Assembly: GCA_025054735.1 (NCBI GenBank)
Contig: JANWZG010000086.1
Location: 1-11,138, forward strand
Origin: Cyanobacteriota bacterium
GTDB lineage: Bacteria > Cyanobacteriota > Cyanobacteriia > SKYG9
Direction of reading: 5' to 3'
DNA length: 11,138 nucleotides
Shown: positions 1 through 6,901 of the stretch, in pieces
Position numbering within the stretch: the first letter of the stretch is position 1
Layout: every line of letters starts with the position of its first letter
Notes under the pieces: model-generated
Seen by the model: only the letters and a program-made list of their open reading frames with translations
Database searches by the model: none
What the model was told of the DNA's origin: nothing
Made by a program: the position numbers and the translations under genes

Positions 1-2
1 TC

Positions 3-932
3 GAGGCTAGCAATCGTGACCATCATGACGAAGACTTTCAATTCTTTCAAGAGACGCTAGGGTTGTCACCAGATCGGTTGCTGCCGCCAATTTTGTCCTT
101 GGATGAAGATACAATTCAGGCACGCCTGAGCCAGCGTGACCAAACCGACTACCTACAGCGATTAGTCGAGAAAATTCAGGGGCAATCCAGCGATGTGGTG
201 TTGATGGAAGGGCCAGGAACACTGCAAGAGGGAACGTTGTTGGGTATGTCACTCCACACCATAGCTACGGCCCTGGATGCGGCTGTACTATTGGTCGGAC
301 ATTTTGATATTGTGCAAACCGTAGACAGAATGCTGTTTGCAAAGGAGCAATTCGGCGATCGGCTCATTGGCGTGGTGATTAACGATGTACCCGCGGCTAA
401 CACAGATTTTGCCCAGGGTAGTTTACGGGAATTTTTAGAACATCACCAAATTCCCGTGCTGGGTATGTTGCCCCGTGATGTAGTCTTACGGAGTGTAAGT
501 GTGCGGGAGTTGGTTAACCAACTCAATGCTCAGGTATTGTGCCGTCCTGATCGCCTCAACTTGATGGTAGAAACCATGACTATCGGCGCGATGAACGTTA
601 ACTCGGCCCTGCGCTACTTCCAAAATGCTCGTAACCAAGTGGTGGTAACTGGTGGCGATCGCACTGATCTGCAACTAGCGGCGCTGGAAACCTCGACCCA
701 GTGCCTAGTGCTCACAGGCTGCTTGTCACCAAATCCTGAAATTTTAAGTCGTGCTGAAGACCTAGAAGTACCGATTCTCTCGGTTGATTTAGACACCCTG
801 ACCACAGTGGAGATTATCGATCGCTGCTTTGGGCAAGTGCGCCTGCATGAACCTGTGAAAGTGGATTGTATCCAGCGGCTCATGCGCCAACACTTTGACC
901 TTGATCGGCTACTCAAACTCTTGAATCTATAA
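3..932 (+). CDS. BioD-like P-loop / DRTGG-domain protein (phosphotransacetylase N-terminal-like), 5'-truncated
   Basis: The frame is open from the first bases of the window, so this is the last 309 codons of a gene that starts upstream; the in-frame TTG at 63 is not needed as a start. The visible part begins after the P-loop. It retains BioD-type NTPase segments: VVLMEGPGTLQEG, AAVLLVGHFDIVQTVDR and LIGVVINDVP, then VLGMLPRDVVLRSVSVREL. A C-terminal DRTGG-type domain follows, around LNLMVETMTIGAMNVNSALRY and VVVTGGDRTDLQ. Bacterial phosphate acetyltransferases carry this pair of domains ahead of the catalytic domain; in cyanobacteria it also occurs alone in proteins of about 350-360 residues annotated as phosphotransacetylase family. 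Here TAA follows straight after the DRTGG domain, so no acetyltransferase domain is present and enzymatic Pta activity is not expected. A nucleotide-sensing or regulatory role is inference. No convincing terminator follows. Confidence 0.85.
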   Translation, partial: EASNRDHHDEDFQFFQETLGLSPDRLLPPILSLDEDTIQARLSQRDQTDYLQRLVEKIQGQSSDVVLMEGPGTLQEGTLLGMSLHTIATALDAAVLLVGHFDIVQTVDRMLFAKEQFGDRLIGVVINDVPAANTDFAQGSLREFLEHHQIPVLGMLPRDVVLRSVSVRELVNQLNAQVLCRPDRLNLMVETMTIGAMNVNSALRYFQNARNQVVVTGGDRTDLQLAALETSTQCLVLTGCLSPNPEILSRAEDLEVPILSVDLDTLTTVEIIDRCFGQVRLHEPVKVDCIQRLMRQHFDLDRLLKLLNL

Positions 933-1390
933 GCTCTGGCTTGGCAAGCAATAGGGAATAGGTGATCGGTGAGAGTGGCTCAATGCTGTGCGAATAGCCC
1001 GACACTGTGTCTATGACCCTGTTTGCTGTGAATGGGAATCCAGTTGCCATGCCTGCACCCATTTGGTTGCCCGCCAAATCGAGGAATGTTGGAGCTATGC
1101 TCTTGAGATTGAGCTGTTCATCTAGGTTACGTGACCGAACTTTACTATCGAGGCATGGCAGCAGCAAACGGCAAACCTAAAGTGGGGCGTAGTGCTTGAC
1201 TCTTGGGAGTCAGACTTGGCATTGATATTGACATTGAAGAAATACCGAAAGATTGACTGGATACCCAGGGATACTTGTGACCCGAAGCAGAACGCAAGAC
1301 CACAGGGGAGGTAGTGATTGTAGCCGTTAGAAGCACGAGCAGCAGCAAGGTCAGAATAGCACGCCGTGGCGATGGGTTGGATGGTAGCAA
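913..1390 (-). pseudogene. Possible frameshifted gene for a small secreted protein (weak call)
   Basis: This covers most of the 516-base gap between the flanking genes. On the minus strand a frame starting at TTG 1390 begins MLPSNPSPRR followed by ILTLLLLVLLTATI, which looks like the basic n-region and hydrophobic core of a signal peptide. The frame runs to a stop at 1145. A second frame overlaps it at 1145-1167 and continues to a stop at 913, just inside the end of the upstream gene; it includes LKSIAPTFLDLAGNQMGAG and ITYSLLLAKPELID. One single-base shift near 1150-1165 would join them into a protein of about 150 residues. Against this, there is no ATG and no Shine-Dalgarno, an in-frame TAA lies directly upstream of the TTG, and I do not recognise the product. 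It could be a decayed gene, a sequencing error or chance. Apart from this and the hairpin at 1419-1440, I see nothing in 933-1448. Confidence 0.25.
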
Positions 1391-1418
1391 GATTGTTTAG
1401 GAATTGGGAATATAGAGT

Positions 1419-1440
1419 AGCTTGCCCAAAAGAGCAAACT
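1419..1440 (-). terminator. Candidate hairpin just after the Hsp70 gene
   Basis: Read on the minus strand, AGTTTGC pairs with GCAAGCT over 7 bp (one G-T wobble) around an 8-base loop. It begins 8 bases past the Hsp70 stop codon. No clear T-run follows, so as a factor-independent terminator it is weak; it may instead be a 3'-end stabilising hairpin. Confidence 0.3.
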
Positions 1441-1448
1441 AACCCATC

Positions 1449-3065
1449 CTAGCTGAGTTGGACGACGGCTTGATCGTCTATTAAGGTACGGTTGGTCAGC
1501 AGGTCATCAACAGTGATACGCAAGAACCGCTGAGCATCAACTCGAAACAAAACTTTGATGCGATCGTTCCCCGGTACACCGGGTGGATCTAACTTGGCGA
1601 TAGTACGAGCATTGTCAGTGTCATTCAAGGGGGTGACTTGGGTTTGGTTGGCTCCTAGGCTGCGGGTAATCAGGCGATCGCCATCAAAATACACCTCAGT
1701 TCCTCCTGTTTCCGCACCTAGTTCACCAATCACCAACTCAATGCTGGGCTGGTTTTCAGTAGATGCACCCAGCACTAGCTCCACGGGATGCTCCATGGGG
1801 TAAGGCTGCCCAGTCTTGATCAGTGGGTGCCAGTTGTGACGATTGAGACGGCGATCCCAATAGCGAATACCATAGCTGTGATAAAGGTAGTCCACCACCT
1901 CGATGCCCTGGGCAATGTGCAGAGCACCTTGGGCAATGGCCTCAAATGGCTTGGCACCAGAAATTTTTGTCTCGTCGAAATAGCGCCGCACCCACTGTTG
2001 CACCATGGGCAATTGAGCAGTGCCCCCCACTAGCAACACGGCATCAATATCCGAAGCCTCAATACCCTGTTGACGTGCCCGCTGCAACACCTCTTGCATA
2101 CTGATGTCCATGCACTCAAAAAATTCATGGTCATGCAGGATGGCCTCAAGTTGTTGGCGATCGAGGCTCAGTTCATAGCTCTCAAAGGTTTGGTCGTTGA
2201 AATAGACCTCGGTTGCTTGGGGCTGAACCGAGAGCTGAATCTTGAGGCGCTCTGCCAATCGAGTTACTAAGGGTGACGGTTGCAGGTCTTGGGTCTTGTG
2301 AAAGTAATCTACAATCCAGTTATCGAGGTCAGCGCCACCGAGGTTTTGCCCAGCCTTAGCTAGCACTCGCGCTGTTTTGGGTTGCTGAGTAGAGTCTACA
2401 GCTAGGGAGCGATCGCCCCACTTCAGCAGAAATCCTAAGGGCTTGGCCTGGGGTGTTTGGGGCCTATCTAGGCGCACGAGGGATAAGTCTAAGGTGCCAC
2501 CACCAAAATCGATAATCAGTATCAGGTCTTGGGCAGTCATGCCATAGCCCAAGGCAGCGGCTGTAGGCTCATCTAACAAGCGCACTTCTTTAGAGGGAAA
2601 TGACTGGCATACACTACCCAGCCAGTACCGATAGGCTTCAAAACTGTCTACGGGCACTGTTAGGATTAGTGGTACATCAGCTTGCAGATAGTTCAAGCTA
2701 GTCAGTTGTTGGGCGATCGCCCGCAGAAACCATTCTCCTACCCGCTCAAAGTTCATATATTGCCCATCTAGCTCAGGCATAAAGCCCAGCACTTGGTTGC
2801 CAATGCCACGCTTGAAATTGCGAAAGAACCGCTGGTCGCCACTCAGGTCTAAACCTCGATCGCGCACTGCCTGCCCAACAATGACTCGATTTTCAGCAGC
2901 GTTTTCAATGTAGGCAAGACTAGGAATCAAGGGTGGATTTTGGGCAACTTGCTGGCTAATTCCCATCAAACTCAGCGTTTCAGCTTGTTGGGTTGCTGGG
3001 TTCCACCGGGCAACAACAGTATTGCTGGTTCCGAAGTCAATGGCAATAGCGGAAGTACTGGTCAT
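1449..3065 (-). CDS. Hsp70-family (DnaK-like) protein with reduced substrate-binding region
   Basis: The 538-residue product has all the ATPase signatures of actin/Hsp70 folds. Phosphate-1 is AIDFGTSNT (8-16), connect-1 is LLDEPTAAALGYG (163-175), phosphate-2 is IIDFGGGTLDLSLV (184-197), and the adenosine motif is VLLVGGTAQLPMV (343-355). Between phosphate-2 and the conserved NLGGADLDN (241-249) lie about 45 residues, roughly 20 more than in DnaK. The region after about 390 is short. Its end, PPGVPGNDRIKVLFRVD then RFLRITVDD (494-521), aligns by eye with the last strands of the DnaK beta substrate-binding domain. There is no alpha-helical lid and no DnaK-type acidic tail, so at about 100 residues less than DnaK it is not the housekeeping chaperone. 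It is divergent from the kinase gene at 3218 across 152 bp, which suggests a shared control region and a functional link. ATP binding is likely; the client and any J-domain partner are unknown. Confidence 0.93.
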   Translation of the reverse strand: MTSTSAIAIDFGTSNTVVARWNPATQQAETLSLMGISQQVAQNPPLIPSLAYIENAAENRVIVGQAVRDRGLDLSGDQRFFRNFKRGIGNQVLGFMPELDGQYMNFERVGEWFLRAIAQQLTSLNYLQADVPLILTVPVDSFEAYRYWLGSVCQSFPSKEVRLLDEPTAAALGYGMTAQDLILIIDFGGGTLDLSLVRLDRPQTPQAKPLGFLLKWGDRSLAVDSTQQPKTARVLAKAGQNLGGADLDNWIVDYFHKTQDLQPSPLVTRLAERLKIQLSVQPQATEVYFNDQTFESYELSLDRQQLEAILHDHEFFECMDISMQEVLQRARQQGIEASDIDAVLLVGGTAQLPMVQQWVRRYFDETKISGAKPFEAIAQGALHIAQGIEVVDYLYHSYGIRYWDRRLNRHNWHPLIKTGQPYPMEHPVELVLGASTENQPSIELVIGELGAETGGTEVYFDGDRLITRSLGANQTQVTPLNDTDNARTIAKLDPPGVPGNDRIKVLFRVDAQRFLRITVDDLLTNRTLIDDQAVVQLS

Positions 3066-3178
3066 ACGAACTTGGTAGTGTTACACGCTTACAAAAACAC
3101 TAAATTGATGCTTCCAGTATGGTAGTGCCTTAGCTGCTCCGATCGTCAATTCCATATCCCCCTTCACAAGACAGACGT

Positions 3179-3184
3179 TATAAT
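3179..3184 (+). promoter_or_regulatory. -10 box of the kinase promoter in the divergent Hsp70/kinase intergenic region
   Basis: A perfect TATAAT lies 33 bases before the kinase ATG, predicting a leader of roughly 25-30 bases. No TTGACA-like box sits 16-18 bp upstream, so it may need an activator or be a -35-independent promoter. I found no equally good promoter for the Hsp70 gene on the other strand of the 3066-3217 spacer. Confidence 0.45.
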
Positions 3185-3217
3185 CCAAATCTGGATGCCA
3201 TCATTGCTACCTGTTCT

Positions 3218-5224
3218 ATGAGCTACTGTCTGAATCCTAGGTGTCCATATCCACAAAATCGGACTGAGACAGAGGTTTGTCAGGCATGTGGATCCCGACT
3301 ATTGTTGAATGATCGCTATCGAGCAATAAAGCCGATCGGACAAGGGGGATTTGGGCGTACCTTTTTAGCGATCGATGAACACAAGCCCTCCAAGCCACTC
3401 TGCGTAATCAAGCAATTTTTTCCCCAGGTTCAAGGCAGCACCTACAAGGCCGCACAGCTCTTTCGCCAAGAAGCAGAACAACTAGACGAATTAGGCAGCC
3501 ATCCCCAAATTCCTGAGTTGTTGGCACACTTAGAGTTTGAGCATCAGCTCTACCTAGTGCAGGAATACATTGATGGGCCAAACTTAGCACAAGAGCTAGC
3601 CAAAAATGGGCCATTTACTGAAACGCAAATTCGGCAACTGCTGAATGATTTGTTACCCGTATTGGACTTTATTCACCGTAAGCAGGTCATCCATCGGGAT
3701 ATTAAACCAGAGAACATCATTCGGCGGCGATCGCCTTCTGCCTCTAATCGAGGTAGCCGTGATGAGTCGAGTAGCAAAGCCAACCGAGGTGACCTGGTAT
3801 TGGTGGACTTTGGTGCCTCTAAATCAGTGACCCCTACGGCAATGGAACGGACTGGCACACGCATTGGTAGTGCTGGGTTTGCGGCTCCAGAGCAGTTGAT
3901 TGGCAAGGCTGTGTATGCTAGTGATTTGTATAGTTTGGGTGTCACCTGCATCCATCTGCTGACCAATCGTCCACCCTGTGAGTTGTATTCTGTGCGAGAA
4001 GGAGCTTGGGTCTGGCAAGACTACCTGCCAACCCCCATTAGTAATCACCTCGCCTGGATTTTGGATGACATGCTGCAAGTAGCAACCCACCAGCGCTATC
4101 AATCAGCCGCGGAAATTTTGCAGGATTTGAATGCTGATGTACCAGTGGTTACCCAACCAAAGCGCGATCGCCGTCCCAACAGGCCCCGCTTGGGTAAAAA
4201 TCGACGATTTGAGCGCTTCGTTGTAGTTAGCTTTGTGCTCTTGGCATTGGTGCTGTTGAAGACGATCGCCCTTGTTCCCGCCATATTAGCGGTGAGCAGT
4301 GGCTTTATGTTCACTATGTACCTATTGAATCGGCGGTTTCAGTCATCCATCAGTGTGGCCGAGAAATTTCGCCTCCGCAGCGATGCTCAGGCTCTGCGGC
4401 AAGAGGTGCGGCAAGTGGAACAGAGTATTCGTCAGTTGGTTGATACCCGCCACAAACTATCCCGCGAGGTAGAGCAGAAAACCCAGGACTTGATTAACCA
4501 AGAGAAGGTGTTTGATGAGGCAGAGCAGGCTGAAATTGATCGCATTGATTTAGATTTGCGCCATCGACTAGCAGCCATCCGTGCAGAACAGGAAAATCTG
4601 GCAGCCATCACCCATGCTGAAGAGGTAAAAAAGCTAAAGCGATTACAGTCCAAACATCGACGTAGCAAGCTCGCCAGCTACACCCTAGCCGATGCCAGGG
4701 TGAATGGAATTGGTAAGGCGCTAACCCAAGCCCTAGAGGAGGCAGGCATCGTAACAGCGGCAGATGTGGAACTTGAGCGCCTCACCCATGTCAGTGGTGT
4801 AGGCGAAGCAAAAGCCATGAACCTGCTAACTTGGCGACAGGCAATTGAGGCAGAAATTGCAGCTACGATGCCCAATGCCTTGCCTCCAGAGCAAGTTACT
4901 AGCATTCATGCTAAGTATGAACAGCAGATGGAAAACTTAGCTAGCCAAGCCGCAGAAGCTGAGCAGGCAGCACGACTGCAACAGAGCCATGTGCGTCAGC
5001 GGTATCAACGCCAACGGGTATTGCTAAATCGACAAATTCAGACTCAGCAGCAGCACCTAGCAAACACGCTTGCCAGCCTAGATCAACAGGTGCGCGATCG
5101 CCAGCATCACTTGATGACCGTGCGGGAACGTCTCAACCGCATCGAGGCCAAACTCATTGACTACCGCCAAATCAGCTTTGCTGCTTACCTGTGGCAAATT
5201 TTCTTCCCTCACCATTCGGTCTAG
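3218..5224 (+). CDS. Membrane-anchored Ser/Thr protein kinase with N-terminal zinc ribbon and C-terminal coiled-coil/helix-hairpin-helix region
   Basis: The product has 668 residues. The N-terminus carries four cysteines (4, 9, 21, 24), a compact zinc ribbon common in cyanobacterial Hanks kinases. The kinase domain (about 34-305) looks catalytically complete: glycine loop GQGGFG (41-46), Lys65, HRDIKPEN (159-166), DFG (197-199) and APE (223-225). About 20 extra Ser/Arg-rich residues (170-191) separate the catalytic loop from DFG. A basic linker (315-333) leads to one or two membrane segments (334-370). Next come a long charged coiled coil (about 380-482), a double helix-hairpin-helix unit (about 490-545, with VNGIGKAL and VSGVGEAKA), and a second coiled coil rich in Gln and Arg (about 560-648). 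Helix-hairpin-helix units usually bind DNA or mediate protein contacts. The layout recalls E. coli YegI and kinases of TerY-P type modules. The start is ATG 3218, since the frame reaches the zinc ribbon at once. The substrate is unknown; the divergent Hsp70 is a candidate partner (inference). Confidence 0.93.
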   Translation: MSYCLNPRCPYPQNRTETEVCQACGSRLLLNDRYRAIKPIGQGGFGRTFLAIDEHKPSKPLCVIKQFFPQVQGSTYKAAQLFRQEAEQLDELGSHPQIPELLAHLEFEHQLYLVQEYIDGPNLAQELAKNGPFTETQIRQLLNDLLPVLDFIHRKQVIHRDIKPENIIRRRSPSASNRGSRDESSSKANRGDLVLVDFGASKSVTPTAMERTGTRIGSAGFAAPEQLIGKAVYASDLYSLGVTCIHLLTNRPPCELYSVREGAWVWQDYLPTPISNHLAWILDDMLQVATHQRYQSAAEILQDLNADVPVVTQPKRDRRPNRPRLGKNRRFERFVVVSFVLLALVLLKTIALVPAILAVSSGFMFTMYLLNRRFQSSISVAEKFRLRSDAQALRQEVRQVEQSIRQLVDTRHKLSREVEQKTQDLINQEKVFDEAEQAEIDRIDLDLRHRLAAIRAEQENLAAITHAEEVKKLKRLQSKHRRSKLASYTLADARVNGIGKALTQALEEAGIVTAADVELERLTHVSGVGEAKAMNLLTWRQAIEAEIAATMPNALPPEQVTSIHAKYEQQMENLASQAAEAEQAARLQQSHVRQRYQRQRVLLNRQIQTQQQHLANTLASLDQQVRDRQHHLMTVRERLNRIEAKLIDYRQISFAAYLWQIFFPHHSV

Positions 5225-5408
5225 AGCCAGATGGCAGGGTTGGGTACTCAAAAGCAGTTAAGTTAGATACTCTCAAGTCTTGGAGGTTTGCTCTTGCAGT
5301 AGACTAAGAGGGGTTGCAGTTCGCATCACCATGACAACGAGTGCATGTATTTAACGGTGGGCGATCGCAGCCACTTTGTTAGCTTCAACCAGTTACCAAT
5401 CACAAACT

Positions 5409-6890
5409 ATGCCAACGATAGCCTATCTGGAATGTCCAACCGGGATTGCTGGGGACATGTGTCTGGGAGCACTAGTGCACGCTGGAGTGCCCTTGGAGTA
5501 TCTGGCAACACAACTAGATCGGCTGGGAATTTCCTCAGAGTTTCAACTGCGGGCAGAGTTGGTCGATCGCAATGGGCAGCAAGCTACCAAGGTGCATGTG
5601 GATATCAAGCCCTCGCCGTCAGGAGAAACCTTTATGGCTGACGATGGCTCTGATCTGCATCCGACCTTTAGCCATAGCCATGGTCACAGTCATAGTCACA
5701 GCCACAGTTATAGTCATGGTCACGGTCATAGTCATGGTCATAGCCATGCCTATAGTCACACCCATAGTCATACAGATGGGCATCATCACCACGATCACCA
5801 TGACCACCAACATTCGTCTGCTACATCAGGAACTGTCCATAGGCTACCGACCCGCAACCTGCCTGATATTGAACAGTTGATCACCAATGCTGGTCTGCCT
5901 ACACGGGCTGAGGCATGGAGTTTGGCGGTGTTCCGGCAATTGGCGATCGCTGAGGCCGCAGTGCATGGCATTCCCGTTGAGCAGGTACATTTTCACGAAG
6001 TAGGGGCTACTGATGCAATTGTGGATATTGTGGGTACCTGTCTAGGGCTGGATTGGCTACAGATCGACCAATTGGTTTGTTCAGCATTGCCTACAGGTGG
6101 TGGCACGTTTTACGCTGCCCATGGACAGTTACCCTCACCCTCACCCGCTGTGCTGAAGCTATGGGAAATGCATCAGGTTCCAGTCTATAGCAATGGCATT
6201 GATCGCGAGTTAGTCACCCCGACGGGAGCAGCGATCGCCGTCACCTTGGCAACTCACTTTGGTGCTCCCCCGGCCATGACCTTGAAAAAAGTGGGTCTAG
6301 GAGCCGGATCTCGCCACTTGCCCATGCCTAATATCCTGCGGTTGTGGATTGGGGAGGGAACCATCTCCACATCACCTGCATCATCCCAGCCATCACCACC
6401 CCTAGGCCATAGCTCTCATTCTTCAGCCCACACTGATACGATCGCTGTGCTAGAAACACAAGTGGATGACCTTAATCCCCAAGCGATCGGCTACTTGTTT
6501 GAAGCTCTATTTGCAGTGGGTGCGCTGGATGTATTCACCCAAGCGATCGGCATGAAAAAATCCCGTCCAGGGACACTGATTACTGTCCTTTGTCATCCTC
6601 ACCACATCGATCGTTGTGAAGCCGTACTCTTTCGAGAAACAAGCACCCTAGGCATTCGGCGTGCAGTTCAAGAACGACATATCCTGCATCGAGACTGGCA
6701 AACCGTACAGACTGACTATGGCCCTATTCGGGTCAAGGTTGCCTGGGATCAGGATCCGAATACCATCCTCAATGTGCAACCAGAATATGAGGATTGTGCC
6801 CAATGTGCTCAGTCTCATCACGTGCCTTGGCGAGAAGTTCATGCCCAAGCCTTGCGTCGGTGGTGGGCTATGTCTAACCCTGCACAATAG
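5409..6890 (+). CDS. larC: Nickel-pincer cofactor biosynthesis protein LarC (pyridinium-3,5-bisthiocarboxylic acid mononucleotide nickel chelatase)
   Basis: LarC inserts nickel into the pyridinium bis-thiocarboxylate mononucleotide in a CTP-dependent reaction, the last step after LarB and LarE in making the cofactor of lactate racemase-type enzymes. From ATG 5409 the product has 493 residues. Conserved segments are ECPTGIAGDM (8-17), HFHEVGATDAIVD (194-206), LPTGGGT (227-233), ELVTPTGAA (267-275), KVGLGAGSRHLPMPN (294-308), ETQVDDLNPQ (349-358), MKKSRPGT (382-389) and LGIRR (414-418). It is one uninterrupted frame, unlike Lactobacillus plantarum, where larC1 and larC2 are joined by a frameshift. 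It is longer than usual because of a His-rich tract (89-135) and a Ser/Pro/His linker (about 318-343) between the two halves. A longer frame from TTG 5376 adds 11 unconserved residues; the ATG is preferred although no Shine-Dalgarno is evident. LarA, LarB and LarE are not in the window, so the enzyme using the cofactor is not identified. Confidence 0.95.
   Translation: MPTIAYLECPTGIAGDMCLGALVHAGVPLEYLATQLDRLGISSEFQLRAELVDRNGQQATKVHVDIKPSPSGETFMADDGSDLHPTFSHSHGHSHSHSHSYSHGHGHSHGHSHAYSHTHSHTDGHHHHDHHDHQHSSATSGTVHRLPTRNLPDIEQLITNAGLPTRAEAWSLAVFRQLAIAEAAVHGIPVEQVHFHEVGATDAIVDIVGTCLGLDWLQIDQLVCSALPTGGGTFYAAHGQLPSPSPAVLKLWEMHQVPVYSNGIDRELVTPTGAAIAVTLATHFGAPPAMTLKKVGLGAGSRHLPMPNILRLWIGEGTISTSPASSQPSPPLGHSSHSSAHTDTIAVLETQVDDLNPQAIGYLFEALFAVGALDVFTQAIGMKKSRPGTLITVLCHPHHIDRCEAVLFRETSTLGIRRAVQERHILHRDWQTVQTDYGPIRVKVAWDQDPNTILNVQPEYEDCAQCAQSHHVPWREVHAQALRRWWAMSNPAQ
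5673..5813 (+). repeat. Degenerate hexanucleotide repeat encoding the LarC histidine tract
   Basis: About 141 bp are built largely of variants of a 6-bp unit (CATAGT, CATGGT, CACAGT, CACGGT, CATAGC) reading His-Ser or His-Gly, ending in a cluster of CAT/CAC codons. It encodes 23 histidines in 47 residues. The unit is a multiple of three, so slippage would alter tract length without breaking the frame. Histidine tracts of this kind in nickel maturation proteins (HypB, UreE) bind or store nickel; the same role here is inference. Confidence 0.9.
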
Positions 6891-6901
6891 GGGATGTCGT
6901 T

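Larger units (their letters stand above)
2409..6238. repeat. Dispersed HIP1 palindromes (GCGATCGC), eight copies
   Basis: Perfect copies begin at 2409, 2713, 3727, 4164, 5094, 5361, 5943 and 6231. All but the one at 5361 are inside genes. HIP1 over-representation is a hallmark of many cyanobacterial genomes and is the main basis for assigning the organism. Many shorter GATCG variants are scattered across the rest of the window. Confidence 0.95.

Noticed and set aside
63..932. TTG at 63 as the true start of the first gene
   Set aside because: The frame stays open and protein-like to the window edge, and the family's P-loop would lie upstream; the gene is truncated, not short.
1555..2270. Plus-strand open frames opposite the Hsp70 gene
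   Set aside because: They are shadows of a strongly conserved Hsp70 frame, with no signals of their own.
5225..5408. Promoter or terminator between the kinase gene and larC
   Set aside because: I saw no hairpin with a T-run and no -35/-10 pair with acceptable spacing; only a HIP1 copy at 5361.
5619..5813. Minus-strand frame rich in Met, Thr and Val opposite the larC histidine tract
   Set aside because: It is the antisense of a low-complexity CAT/CAC repeat; its composition is an artefact of the repeat.
5673..5813. CRISPR-like or minisatellite array
   Set aside because: There are no unique spacers, and the repeats are codon-phased 6-mers inside a gene.
5572..5880. Second plus-strand frame through the same repeat, reading Val/Ile/Met/Thr runs
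   Set aside because: It is the +1 shadow of the histidine repeat inside an intact, well-conserved larC frame.
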